DNA of 64,000 bases from Lichenostomus cassidix (taxonomy: Eukaryota; Chordata; Aves; Passeriformes; Meliphagidae). Below are positions 21,961 to 33,994 of this stretch, piece by piece. The stretch is taken from contig CM039211.1 of assembly GCA_008360975.2 (NCBI GenBank), forward strand, positions 8,059,522 through 8,123,521, in the 5' to 3' direction. How positions within the stretch are numbered: position 1 is the stretch's first letter; every line of letters begins with the position of its first letter. The notes below the pieces were generated by a model that searched no databases, had not been told where the DNA came from, and saw only the letters and a program-made list of their open reading frames with translations. Position numbers and translations under genes: made by a program.

Positions 21961-24900
21961 TACCAATAAAAATGCTAAATTTTTCAGATTGAAAGACTGT
22001 ATTACTATAGGAAACTGAGATGCTAGAATGCATGTATGAACAATGAAGAAATTGCTTAAATACCTAAAGCTCATTATATTGCTGAAGGGTGTATGACAGA
22101 AATATTATGACACAGACAGAGATTATCTTAATAGTTAACTTTTGAAATAAGCCCAAACATTCCGTTCACGAAGACAGTGACTAAAGATGAAGATGGCTTA
22201 AAGCACTTTTCTAAGAACCTTCATTACATATTCAATGCCCTTGTTCTTACACTGGTCCTTTCACTTGCTGGCTGCATCTTACAAAGAAATTGAGACAGGA
22301 ATTCATTTCTTATCTTTAAATGTGTGTCTCCAATCAGATCTTGCTTTCTCACCTCAAGCAAGAAGGCTGACAGGGTCAGAGGATGATATCCATTAGTGAG
22401 AGCACAGTCCAGGGAGTAGAAAAGATAAGAGAAAACAGCAAAGGTCATAAATCTAAGAAAATAAATGAATCTAAAAATGACTATGTTGTATTTCTCCTGA
22501 ATTATCACGACAATTGCACTAAATAACAACTCACAAGTAGAGAATAAATACTGACTACATTCAGTTGTTTGTAGCATTATAAATTATAAGTAATTTTCTG
22601 ATTCTACCAGTAGTACAGTAATACTTCAGACGAATACTGAGGAGCACGAAGGCAGACTTTGGTCTGTAGAGATGTCCATCACTAGATAGTCATTGTTATA
22701 GCAAATAAAGCAAAACATGTTTCTGATTACAAAGCCTGAAAGCATAAACCATGTGAATTATATTAGATCTGCATTCCTCATCTATAGTTTGTCTCACCTA
22801 CAGTCTGAAATTCAACTAAAACTAAAATATGTGAACTTGAAGACAGAAGTGCTGGGGGTGAGAAGCAACAAACATCTAGCTTATACTACAAAAAAAAAAA
22901 GAAAAGGAGGGGAAAACTGATAGAAATATAAGTAGGAGTCAGGAATTCTAATATAAATTTTCTAATATATTTGAAATTTGGAAAATGAAAATACACACAC
23001 AGACAGAACGGGAACATATTTTTCTAAAATCCCAGCCCAAAATAATGACATTCATAATATTTCTTTTCAATTTAGCAATTTGGATTTATACAACTAAAAC
23101 TTCTAAACATACTGGAGATAAAGAGAAAAGGTAAGTATCATCACCGTAATGACTCATACCACTCACACCTTGGGCCTGCCCAAACAGAGATGATTTTCAA
23201 GAAATTGCACATGAATGTTTAAACAAAAACAGGGATTTGTTAAAAAAACATAAAATCCTTCATTTACTTTTACCCAGGGAGTGCACACTTTATAAAAAAC
23301 TCCAAACAACCAAGAGATAAGAATGAGGTGGTCTGAAACAAATAGTCAAAAAAATGTTTTTAAAAATGGTCTTTTGCTTTATGGTTTTTCTACTATGAAG
23401 AGGGCGCAAGGCACTTGAATTCAATGGCTGAGTTTTCATTACCCCACTGACAGCAGAATATGAGTGACAAAGGGAAGTGCAAGAAGATTTGATCAGAATG
23501 GAACTGCTGCCTTTGAACACATAATTTCAGTGCTGCAGTGGCCATAGGTAATGTGTACAGCAGGGGAGAAGTGGAGGACTTCTGAGAATATCAAATCCTA
23601 CAGAAGAAAACACAAACCTGTTTACCGCAGCCATGAACTGGAGTCCAAGGACTTGGGAGTCCAGTTCACAGCAGCTATTGGGATATTACAAGATGTGTTG
23701 ATATAACTCTGCTGGAAGACAGAGGTTACTGCTTCTCCTGTTCTGAATTTGTACAATGGATGCACGCTGTGCCTCCAAATGGAGTGCTAAATACCAGCAG
23801 CTTTCTGGTCTTTTTCCTTCCTACTATTTGGTAAGTTTGAAAACCTTATTTTGCTCAAACTTCCACATGCTACTTTTGTGAAAAAGTATTTTTGTAGCAG
23901 CAGCACAGGCTTCCCAAATGAAACCACAGAAATTCTCTCCCCACCCCAGCACTGTCTTGCACTTTGTGGAATATTCCATGCAGAGTTAGTTTTCTGCAGC
24001 TTGTTTTCCTATGAGGCAAAAATTGGACAAAAAATGGTAGCAGTTTCATCATGATTCTATCTTTAAGAAACAGTATTATTGAACAAAAAAGCAAACCAGG
24101 GAGGATGCTATCTACCTCACACTAATCTTAGCCCTTTTTCAAATACCTAACTGAATAACCCACCTAATGCAGTCATAATGAACAGCAAGACTCAGTACAG
24201 TTTCATATTAGTTTTGATTACTACAAACCATACTTGCAGGCCAGGAATTACGAGATGCCTAAAGAGAGGATGTGGAAATTTTAAAACACAAACAGATTTC
24301 AGTAAATGGTCTCTGCTTACCAGTGAAACAAATTGATGTACTCATTCAATACATTTCCCAGAGAATTACAGGTTCTAAAAACTGCCTCTGGTGAATGCTG
24401 CCCAGGTGAATGTAGCTGGCAATACATTTTTTTAGGATCAGTTCCTCCAGATGGGAATGGATTTTCTGAGGCACTAAACTGAAACTCACATGCTTTCACA
24501 CCAGCACAGGATGAATTTGAATACAGAATTGCAGTTTTTGTCTCAGTATCAAAGAATATAATTTCAATTCTTCCCTGGGGAAATACAGAAAAAAGATATC
24601 TGTGCTGAATTTACCTTTCCTTACACAGATCAGCCCACCATATTGCTTAAAGAAAGAAAACAGAGACAGCAGAGTGAGATGCTGGGATTATCATTCTGCA
24701 TGTAGTTCAGACTTTTCCTACTTAGATTTCCTCATTTGGATAACACATTAGCCATAGCAAATAGCCAAGGTTCCTCTCCTAGATTATACACTCTTAATTT
24801 CTTGCCCTCACAAAATGCTTTTTTACTTTCTAAATAGCAACCATGATTCATTAATTTCCAGGCCAGATCTTCCAGCAATAGAGAAAATGCCTCTGCAGAA

Positions 24901-27147
24901 TTCCAGATTCTGGTAGCCAGAGGCCAAGAAGCGAAACCTCATTGTCCATCCTTTCTGAAAAATATAACAGAAAACAATACACAAAATTTAAAAGACAGCA
25001 AACTATGAGTGTCTGAAGGATGGTCATCCTATGGAAAAAATCATAGCTTACAAACCTAATAAAAGGTTTAGATTTTCATATGTTTCATTGACTGTAGTGT
25101 TTCTCCCTAAACATACAGATTAACTGCATTTTTGCCAAAGCATGTCTTATTTTGGCGCTGTTGCCCTCACTGTCAAAATTGCATGGGACTTACCAACTGA
25201 TACAAAAAACTATTTCCATAACCAAAGTTATTTTTGTATTCCAACATTTCTATTTTTCCTAGGGTAAAATAAATGGCTTGCACAAGCAAAAGAGCTTTGT
25301 CATGCACTCACGGCTACATTTCAGGGTCATAACCAACCCCACAGTCAACTACTTGACTTTCACTGCAGTGACTGTCTTAGCTTTGAGTCTCTGCTGAAGA
25401 AGAAACCATCAATGCCATCTTGAAGTGGCAGCAGCAATTGCAGACAGGAACAGACATTTCCGTATCTCATATTTTCCTACTTCAAACAGTGAGAAATATT
25501 TGTGAGCAATGCATCTACAAAGATTTGGATGCTTGGCTCTATGGTTGAAATTTATCTTCACAAAACTTACTTACAACGAAGGCTCTAACCCTGGGGAAGG
25601 CCCCCACCCTTCTAGTAGTTAGACCACAGAGCCTGAAAAAAAGCCAGAGAGTAATGCAAGAGATGACCAGAGTGGTTTTTAGAGTCAAAACCTGTGTGAC
25701 CAGTGACAAATAGCTAATGGAAGAGATAATTAATTAAGTATTATTAATTAAATTCTCTGTTGGTTTTGAGAATATATGGAGTGCAGCAGTGAGGGCTGCT
25801 GCAGAACTTTTAGTGTGTTCTTTATCATTGTCATCAGAGTCCTGCAAACGTCCACACCCTTCAAAACCTCAGCAGTAGTTCTTCCTGCTGCATATCTCTG
25901 CTTATCACAAATCAGACTAGATGTTTCAATTACACTCAGCATCAAAGCACTTCAAAATGCTTTCTTATATTTAATCCACTAAAGGATTTTGGGAAGGTTG
26001 CAGCAACATCTGAAATTCTAAGCATATGTTTTCAAACACAGCACATATCACTGTGGGTAACAAAAGACAAGAAGGTATACCAAAATACGTTTCAAATTTT
26101 TGCCTGACCTTGGTCTGTGTGAACTTTATAGCATGCAAAAGTTCCCTACATCCATTTTTCTAACATCTTTGAACAGCCAAGGAATATGACAAAAGCCATG
26201 GTTTATGTCTGATGAGTTCAGACTATTGAAAAGCTCATAAAATGTTCTTTTCAACATGGAAGAAATTTACACCGGAGGTAACAGTGGCAGTAAGATACTT
26301 GTAGCTGGCTTTTTTTGTGCTTGTCTTTTTTTATGGCTTTGATCACAGAAATAAAATTTAAAAGTCTGCTAGAGGTTTTGGACAGCAATGGTTTAAAATA
26401 ACAATTAAATGAGCTGGCATATTTATGAGACACTCAGTGTTATCTTGTTGAATATAAGTTAACATTAGCATTCATACATACACAAAACCTATAGAGGATA
26501 ACATTAGACTTTCAAATAATGCAGTGATTTTTTATATCGAATGTCAAATTTGAATGGGTACTTCTTTTAACTGTCTCAATTGCATTAATAATGTAAGTTG
26601 CAATCTCACTGAGGTTTTTTGTTAGAGCACAACAATAATGTTTATATAAAAATAATTTTAAACCTCTGTATCCAGAATCTCAAAGATTGTCCACATATAC
26701 TTAGTATGCTGTAAATGTTCTCAGGTGCTTATAAATAGTGGCTTGCATAGTTATGTAATGACCCTTTAACATAAGGAAATCAGTTCTATTGTATTTAAAC
26801 TACCCTTATAACATCAAAACCTCTTTTTTGTAACACAGACTCACTTCCCAGAAAAGCTTTCATTCCCCTTCCACAAAAATGAAAAAACCCGTGAAAACTT
26901 GACTTTTGTAAACTTTTCTTAATAATGGAATATCTAGTAAATCAATCCAAAGTGAAAACAGAAAGTCCAGGCTGTAATACAAGTCAGTTTTATGTAACCA
27001 AAAATGAATTAAATAATTTAAACTACTTGTGATGTTCTGATGAAATCCTCCATCCTGATGTACCTAATGTTCTGGGTGTTCCTAAGAAGAGGGCTGCTAG
27101 CATTGCCAGATTTTTTCATGTTTTTCTTCAGACTTCCACAAAAGAGT
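21961..27147. other. Unique DNA, no gene seen
   Basis: AT-rich host sequence with chance reading frames only. I find no repeat family, RNA gene or recognisable exon in these 5.2 kb. Confidence 0.55.
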
Positions 27148-27310
27148 TTGTCTCTGGTGGTTTTTTTGCTGGAGTGGAGTTAATTTTCACCATGGATGGC
27201 ATGGGGCTATCACTCTCTGCAAGTTTCTTCCTGAAACATCTTAGAGGAGCAGCTGAGCATTTGCATGAGTGCAAGCACTAAAGGCATATTCTTAGAGTGT
27301 AACAGAGCTA
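27148..27310 (+). repeat. Probable old ERVL-type LTR fragment
   Basis: The stretch gctggagtggagttaatttt, then catgg and atggggct, resembles the start of the abundant avian ERVL LTRs (GGAGTAGAGTTAATTTTC...GGTATGGGGCT from general knowledge of that family). A weaker gctgagca match follows. No ends or TSD are visible, so it is an old truncated piece. Confidence 0.4.
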
Positions 27311-29724
27311 ACATAGAGAGGTCTCAGCAATTCACTCTGAAAAACAGAGCAATCAGCCCTAAATCAATCCTGTTTAGGCCAGCTCAGGATCTTAGACCTG
27401 CCCATCACTGCTCAGTGCTAGCACATCGTGAGGCCACCAACTTATTTCATATGAGAGTTGGACTTGTGGTGGCAGTGATTCTGAGTTACCTGCTCACTAA
27501 ATCTAAATTTAAAACCTGTAAAAATTTGGGTTTGCAATTACAATCAATGTTGTAACATGTTTTACTTATTCATCATGTGCAGAACTGAAGAGAGGCTCAA
27601 AAATGTGTAGAATCCAGATATCAGTGTGTTTGAGAAGCATCAGGAGCAGTCTGAAAAATCAATCAACAGAATTAAGTCTTTAGTAATATGGTAAGTATTT
27701 CCCACATTGAAAATGTGGCCTGAAAAACTGTAGAATAGAAATGTCTGAGTGCAATTACATATTACATGAAAGAACATGCAGTGTCATAAACGGAAGGCTT
27801 GCTGCTCTTGTCTCTGCAGTCATACTGCAGTCACTATAGCAGTTCTGAAAGTTTGCCAAGATTTATCTCTAATATAATACAATCTGCCAATTGACTCAAG
27901 TCCTATTTTAAGAAAAGATAAGGAGAAAACTAGTTCTTTTGTCTTGAGGCTCCATGCTTTACATCACAATCTCTCATGTTAGATTGCATGGGGTGATATG
28001 AACTGTCTGTAGGGATGTGAATTTACATTTTGTAAATTTATATTTGGTTGAAGCCTCTAAAATCAAGAACAATGTATGGCAAGAGAAATAGGTACCATCA
28101 GAAAAAAATAGACATATTTCTTTAACAAAAGAAACATACAATTAATGTAATAGTATTCATTTGACCAGATATTCCATGGAAGATTTCCATCACAATCTAC
28201 GTGGCCGTAAGCTGTGGACTCATGTACCACACTCGGATATGCCTGCACACTTTTAAAACCTCTGCATGCATCAAACTCACAAGCAGCAAACATAAAAAAA
28301 GGACTTCAAGCTAAGGAACTGGATGGGGATTACATTGTAGGATTTATATTCCTTCCCTTACCATAGATCCAGATGTGTCAAAACACTTGAAATACGCATG
28401 GACCCAACAGAGTAGGGCAAGAGAGTCAAAGGAGCACAGATGTGGCAGACAGATGAGTCTGGCACACAGGAGCTCGGGACAGGAGGGAGCTGTGCTAAGC
28501 TATACTGCATCCAGCTGTGTATATTTCCCACTGGGGTGGATGCTCAAGGAAGCTCTCTCTGATGGATCTGCATCTGGCCTCACCTGCAGTGAATATGAGG
28601 ACATATCTTCAATGACACAGATGTGTGCCAACCATGCCACCAGCCTCAACAGAAAGCTGTTCTCCTAACAGAGTCATGGGACACTACAGCACATGGGACA
28701 AACTTTAAGATACTGACCAAGTTGCAGACTATGTCTTTTCCTACATGCGCATCTCTCTCAGCTTAAAAAATATACTTAAGAGACTTCTTTCATTTATTAG
28801 TATTCTTTGCTTTCTGCTTATATATACAGCTTTTAAAGGAAGGTAGTAACATCTGGAATCTCTACAGTGCGTGGTCCCTGTTATTAAAACAAATTGAAGG
28901 AATTTTTAAGAATAGAAATAAACAAGAACTGACATTAGCTCATATGACACTTTCTCACTGAGAAATGCTGGATTTTAAATAGGTACACTTACTATGATTT
29001 TAAAATGTAGCAATAGAATTTTATTTTTAAAAATAACCCTTCTCAGTATTGCAACAACATAACAGTTATAATGTAAAGCAACATAGCATTACATTACTGA
29101 TAATAAAATTTTATCCATTACTTTTAATGTCATATGTAGGAGGAATAACAAACTGCATGACATATTAAAAAAATATTTAAAAAATGCAAATCTAGGCAAT
29201 CCCAAGTTGTTACTAATGGAAGCTCTAATTTTATTCACTTACATAAATATATTGTCATAAAAAGATGCCACGTGATACAAGGCAGGATGACACTGCAGCA
29301 TTGTGCTAACAGAGCCCAGCACACTCATGCTGACACACACCTGCTTGAAGATGACATTTGCCAGACAAATGCCAATCTTCTCTCCAACACGTTGCTTCAA
29401 AACAACCCTCTCTGCTGTTTCCACTACTGCTTTCTAAATGCCTACCAACCCATATGACCTGGGAAAATGGAATGCTCTGCTCAAATACCTGCTCAGATAA
29501 CATTGCCCTCACCAGAAAAGTGTGTCAGAAAAACAGTAATGCACTTCAAGAGCAAGAGAGAAACTTTATATCCTATAGCACTGTGAGGTATAAAATACAC
29601 AGCCAACCCAAAGAGCTCGTACGTCATTTATGCAGGCTCTCTATTCTTCCTCAGGACAGCAACATGGCAGGAATACCTCCTCTGAATCCCTACACCAGTG
29701 ACAGCAGCAGGAAGGGTGTTTATT
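27311..29724. other. Unique DNA, no gene seen
   Basis: No recognisable gene or repeat. Reading frames of about 97 codons (28375) and 122 codons (29358) show no known similarity and no splice or codon signal I trust. Confidence 0.5.
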
Positions 29725-29985
29725 AAACCTGTCCGTGTGACAGGGAAGGTTTAGATTGTGCATTAGGAAAAATTTCTTCACCAAAATGGTTGTCAAGCAC
29801 GGGAACAGGCATGACAGGGAAGTGGTTTAGTCACTGTCCCTGGGGGTATTTAAAAGACCCATAGATGTGGTGCTTAAGAACATGGTTTCATGATGGATTT
29901 GGAAGTACTGGAGTAACAGCTGGACTCAATGACCTTAAAGGTCTTTCCCAGCTAATGATTCAGTGTTTCCATGATGACTGCAGGG
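29725..29985 (+). repeat. CR1 LINE 3' fragment, sense
   Basis: Contains the CR1 3' block in order: ggaaggtttagattg, attaggaaaaatttcttcacc, tggttgtcaagcac, gtccctgggggtatttaa, tggactcaatgaccttaaaggtc and a decayed terminal repeat. Diverged but clear. Confidence 0.85.
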
Positions 29986-31655
29986 AGCAGCCTTTCCCAG
30001 CACAAATCAACACAGCCTGTTATTACTTCCAAGTCCTTTAAAGAAGAAGAAAGGTGCATTTGTGTGATGCAGCATCTGAATTTTTGAATCAGTTGGAAAA
30101 AAGTACTGAGAATGTCAGGCAATACTTCCATGACGCCTGGACATCATATCACTTGTATCACTGGAGCTCCTCTCAGAGTAAGGATTCAAGGCCAGGTACA
30201 CAGTGGTAGAACAGTAATTTCACTCACTGTGTAAGAATCTTAAAAAACCAACAAATGCTGCCCCCCTGCCCCCCCCCCAACAACAACGATTTCGTAATTA
30301 AATACCACCTTGTACTTTCTGTTTATGAAAAAGTATAAGCACTCTGATTTTGAAAACATTGCCTCAGCATCCATTTGTTAGTTGAAATGTGTGACAACCT
30401 AAAGCTATTGTTCACACCATGTGGAGTTCTCCATTTTCATGTAAGTATTAACAAAGCAAGTTACCACATGAATCTTTGGAATATCAAAGACAAAGTGAAA
30501 TTGGACTTAAATCCCCTGCCAGTACGTCTGGAGATGGTTATAATGACAATAGTGTTAAATGTTTTAACAGGACCATATTAATAAAATTTTCACAAAGACC
30601 AGAGAAATAAGAAGCAAACTGGTAGTTCAAGAGCTCCTTCCACCATAAGCAGTAATTAAAATACTGGATATTAAAATCAAGTTAAATATTATTTAAATAA
30701 ACTGAATTTAAATGTTATTCAAATAAAATCAATTATATATATTAAAAACATTGAATGGAATTTTTGACTATTGTAATAACCATATCACCAAAAATGTATC
30801 TATAAAAAATAGCTTAATTAACTCTACTAACCGTGAACAGTGTTTCTGCATTACTACTGAAATCCTGGTGTATTACTAACCTAACAGAGAGAAGTTTCAA
30901 AAGTTACTATTTTAGATCTTCAGATTCAAGTAATTTTCTAAAGACTGTCCCTACTAAAGTGTTCAGTGAATTGTGTCTATAGTTTTTGATAAAAAGGAAA
31001 CTCCTTTGATAACACAAAAATATGATGATTTTGAGGGTACACTTCTTACATGAAAGGGGAAGATCAGAGCAAGACTGTCTTGCATATTGCTTGCTATTTC
31101 ACCTCCCTCTGTTCTGCACACTCCAGTCCAATTCTAATGTCCTTTCAGATGACTTAGGAATTACAAATAACACTATTTGATGCTTTTCTTCAAGTGTCTG
31201 TTATCTGAACCACTCTGGGAACTCCCAGGATGTCCCTGAAACACCATGCTAAGCATTTGTTTTGGAAGTGCCTTTCTTCTTAAGAACTGAGACATGACTT
31301 TCTATTCAAGGAAGTGCACAGTGCTGTGAATGAGCCTCTGAGAAATGAGAAGTCATGGTCTGAAGCAGTATGCTTTCCACTGCTGCTGTCTTTCTTCATA
31401 CTGTGCAAATTTCTCTGCTGTGGCTGTGTATGTGTTTTTTTCAACAGAGCCCATGGAACCTGCAGTAACTGATATTCACTGCCTAGTACCAATGAATTAC
31501 ACAGGATATTGGCACTGGTAACCATGCCTCCATCTACTAAATAATGTTAAATGCACCTGATGTCACTAAAAGCAAGAAACTTGCCATAGCAGGAGAGCAA
31601 GTAAATACAAAATAAACAATTTTTTTGTTTGACATGAAAAAGACAGAGAATTTTC
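29986..31655. other. Unique DNA up to the ERVL insertion
   Basis: No gene seen. Contains a C-rich run (about 30260-30280). The last five bases, TATTC at 31656-31660, are the ERVL target-site duplication. Confidence 0.55.
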
Positions 31656-31660
31656 TATTC

Positions 31661-32172
31661 TGTCCTAGGTTGCAATATTGATGTAGTTAAGTATTCTATT
31701 ACCACCAGCTGTGGGCCATTAGCTGCTATCACCCACTCCGGATGACAGGCAATGGGCCATCCGTTAGCTATTATCACTTGCTAATGACCCACCCCGCATG
31801 ACAGGCAATGGGCCATCAGGGACCCACCGTGTGACTCATGGACTTATCTCATCCCCATTGTGAGATGCTCTGCCGAAGAGGGAGGAGCCAGGTGTTCCCA
31901 CCTGGATATAACCTGGCCCTGGAACTGCCTGAGCTAGCCCTGTCTACTGGGTTCCCAGAGGACCAGAGCTACTACTGAATCTTCAGCTGGAGACTAGACC
32001 TTCACAGGATCACCGCTTCAACTGGACTACTTCAGTTGGACTGCTACTACCACCCTAACAAGGTGTTAGGTTGTATCTGACTTTGTCAGTGCTTTTGCTT
32101 GTATTATTTCACTTATTTTTAATTTCAATCTTGACTTGTGATCTCCCACTGGTTTGTTTTCAAACCAACACA
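31661..32172 (+). repeat. 5' LTR of the ERVL
   Basis: 512 bp, TGTCCTAGG to CCAACACA. U3 contains an imperfect tandem repeat: gggccattagctg..ggatgacaggcaat, then gggccatccgttagct..gcatgacaggcaat, then gggccatcaggg (31712-31820). A 7-bp perfect hairpin and a TATA box follow at 31888-31912. No canonical AATAAA is present; aattaatt-like AT-rich sequence precedes the end. Confidence 0.94.
31888..31912 (+). promoter_or_regulatory. ERVL promoter: hairpin plus TATA box
   Basis: ccaggtg-ttcc-cacctgg (31888-31905) is a perfect 7-bp inverted repeat, directly followed by gatataac (TATA at about 31907). The same arrangement is kept in the 3' LTR (about 37360-37384). It resembles a palindromic binding site next to a core promoter; cacctg is an E-box. 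Function is inferred. Confidence 0.5.
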
Positions 32173-32177
32173 TATTT

Positions 32178-32195
32178 TGGCGCCCAACGTGGGGC
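32178..32195 (+). promoter_or_regulatory. Primer-binding site, tRNA-Lys1,2 type
   Basis: TGGCGCCCAACGTGGGGC starts five bases after the LTR. It is the complement of the tRNA-Lys1,2 3' end, the primer used by spumaviruses and some betaretroviruses. Confidence 0.92.
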
Positions 32196-32227
32196 TTGAC
32201 CTGGGGAAACTCAGAAATCCTATCACC

Positions 32228-33919
32228 ATGATGCTCAGCTTATCTATATGGGTGCTTTATCTCGCTCTCTATATCTTTCCTCAAATGGGAAACTATCTGC
32301 CTGTAGTATTGCTCTTGTTACGATCAGGGCATGGCATGAAAATTGCTCTATTGGTTTATTATGCCTATTGCATAGTAACCTGTGAGGCGATGAACATCAT
32401 TCGGTATATTTACTCGACTTTGTCTGCCTGGCCTAACCTGAGCTGCTCCATCTGGGATCTCCTCAGCAATCGCACCCACCCTCTGGGGCTAGGAGGAGAG
32501 AGCGGTTTCTTCCAGCATTTCAGGCCAGGCACAGCCATCTTTGACAATATTGAGTTCTCTCTGGATGCTAAGGATGGCATAATCTTCCTGTCAGTTCTGT
32601 TTTCTTTCTTCTCTGCGACCAGCACAGTGTACCTCATGCTGAGAAACAGAACAATACTTGGTGTTGTACAGCGTCTTCTCAAAGAGGAGGAGAAAAGAAA
32701 CAAGTCAGCAGGCACCACGTCCACGCAAACTGCCACCAAGAGGAAAGGAACCAAACGAGCAGCCAATGTGTCAACACAGACCATTGCCGAATCAGAACAG
32801 CCAAAGCCAGTAGCGGTTGCCCCTGTCCAGAAAAAGAAATCCAAGAGCAAGTCAGTCCGCACAGCGACTGATGAGGATGCGGCAGGACCATCTCACCAAG
32901 CAGAAGAGACAGAGCCAGAGATCATCACTCGCTCTCTATCCCTGGGGGAGCTGCGGGACCTACGGAGGGAATTCACCCGGCAGGCGAATGAGTCCATCTT
33001 GACCTGGCTGCTCCGTATCTGGGACGCTGCAGCTAACGACACTATTCTGGATGGAAGTGAGGCCAGACAACTGGGATCCCTGTCTCAGGATGTGGTCATT
33101 GACCAGGGGATTGGGAAAACCCAGGAAACTCTCAGCCTCTGGCGGCGATTGCTGGCAAGTGTACGGGACAGATACCTGTGCAAAGAAGACCTCCAGATGC
33201 ACCAAAGGAAATGGAACACAATAGAACAAGGTATCCGATGCCTGAGGGAATTGGCCGTGCTAGAGATCATTTTCTCGGACAACGAGAGATTCCCCAAGAG
33301 CCCAGATAATGTCCGGTGCACTTCACAAATGTGGCTAAGATTCGCGCAGCTCGGACCAGAGATATACTCTCGTTACCTGGCAACACTGCAGTGGAGGGAA
33401 GGCGAAGACCAGGTGGGTGTGTTAACAAACAAACTGAGAATTTACGAGGACACTGTCACCGCTCCACTACGGACCCAGGTCTCATCGGTAGAAACAAACC
33501 TGGCCGAGCAAGTCCGGAGCTTAATTGAAGAGAGCCACCAGAAACTAAAGAAAGAGCTCAAAGAAGGATTTTTTCATGCCACACCGAAACCAACCAGAGT
33601 CTCTGCCATCAGGAGCAGACGTACTCCAGTCAGGGAAAGAAAACAAACTCCACGACGTGACCTCTGGTTTTTCCTTCAAGAGCATGGGGAAGACATGAGG
33701 AAGTGGGATAGGAAACCCACCTCCACCTTAGCAGCCCGGGTACGTGAATTGAAAAAAGAAACATCCACTTTAGGAGGCTCATCTAGGTACAACACTGCCC
33801 CAGTCTCTTGTGGACAGAACTCCAGACAGAATGGAAGTGATAATATGACTGATCCTCTTGAAGGGACCTCAGGAACACATTTACAGGAGAAGAACATCGT
33901 GCACCAAAAACAGGATTAG
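32228..33919 (+). CDS. ERVL Gag, intact, with N-terminal hydrophobic segments
   Basis: 563 codons from ATG 32228 (a second ATG follows directly) to TAG 33917-33919. The frame is open further upstream into the LTR, but the first Met after the primer site is the natural start. Residues 3-31, 38-62 and 117-138 are hydrophobic and look like membrane segments, unusual for Gag. NLS and NRT (70-72, 81-83) are possible glycosylation sites. A basic, Ser/Thr/Lys-rich linker (about 155-220) precedes an ERVL/Fv1-type capsid region (ELRDLRREFTRQ, TWLLRIWDAA, LWRRLLASVRDRY; about 236-340). A predicted coiled coil follows near 430-465. No MGxxxS myristoylation start and no CCHC knuckle are seen; basic RSRR/RERK clusters near the C-terminus may bind RNA. 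Gag would build the particle. Confidence 0.85.
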   Translation: MMLSLSIWVLYLALYIFPQMGNYLPVVLLLLRSGHGMKIALLVYYAYCIVTCEAMNIIRYIYSTLSAWPNLSCSIWDLLSNRTHPLGLGGESGFFQHFRPGTAIFDNIEFSLDAKDGIIFLSVLFSFFSATSTVYLMLRNRTILGVVQRLLKEEEKRNKSAGTTSTQTATKRKGTKRAANVSTQTIAESEQPKPVAVAPVQKKKSKSKSVRTATDEDAAGPSHQAEETEPEIITRSLSLGELRDLRREFTRQANESILTWLLRIWDAAANDTILDGSEARQLGSLSQDVVIDQGIGKTQETLSLWRRLLASVRDRYLCKEDLQMHQRKWNTIEQGIRCLRELAVLEIIFSDNERFPKSPDNVRCTSQMWLRFAQLGPEIYSRYLATLQWREGEDQVGVLTNKLRIYEDTVTAPLRTQVSSVETNLAEQVRSLIEESHQKLKKELKEGFFHATPKPTRVSAIRSRRTPVRERKQTPRRDLWFFLQEHGEDMRKWDRKPTSTLAARVRELKKETSTLGGSSRYNTAPVSCGQNSRQNGSDNMTDPLEGTSGTHLQEKNIVHQKQD

Positions 33920-33994
33920 AGGAGCCCTGCCTCTAGCCAGGTAGAGGAAAGTGACAATCGGATCTATTGGACTGTGTGGATCCGATGGCCTGGC
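33917..33994 (+). promoter_or_regulatory. Gag stop with candidate readthrough pseudoknot
   Basis: The UAG at 33917-33919 is followed ten bases later by cctcta (33930-33935) and tagagg (33942-33947), which pair as a perfect 6-bp stem. The six-base loop gccagg is fully complementary to cctggc at 33989-33994. Gag and protease share one frame with no other stop between. A stop codon followed by a pseudoknot is how gammaretroviruses make Gag-Pol by readthrough. The same use here is inferred. Confidence 0.5.

Noticed and set aside
32410..32862. 150-codon minus-strand frame opposite ERVL gag
   Set aside because: Antisense shadow of the intact Gag frame.
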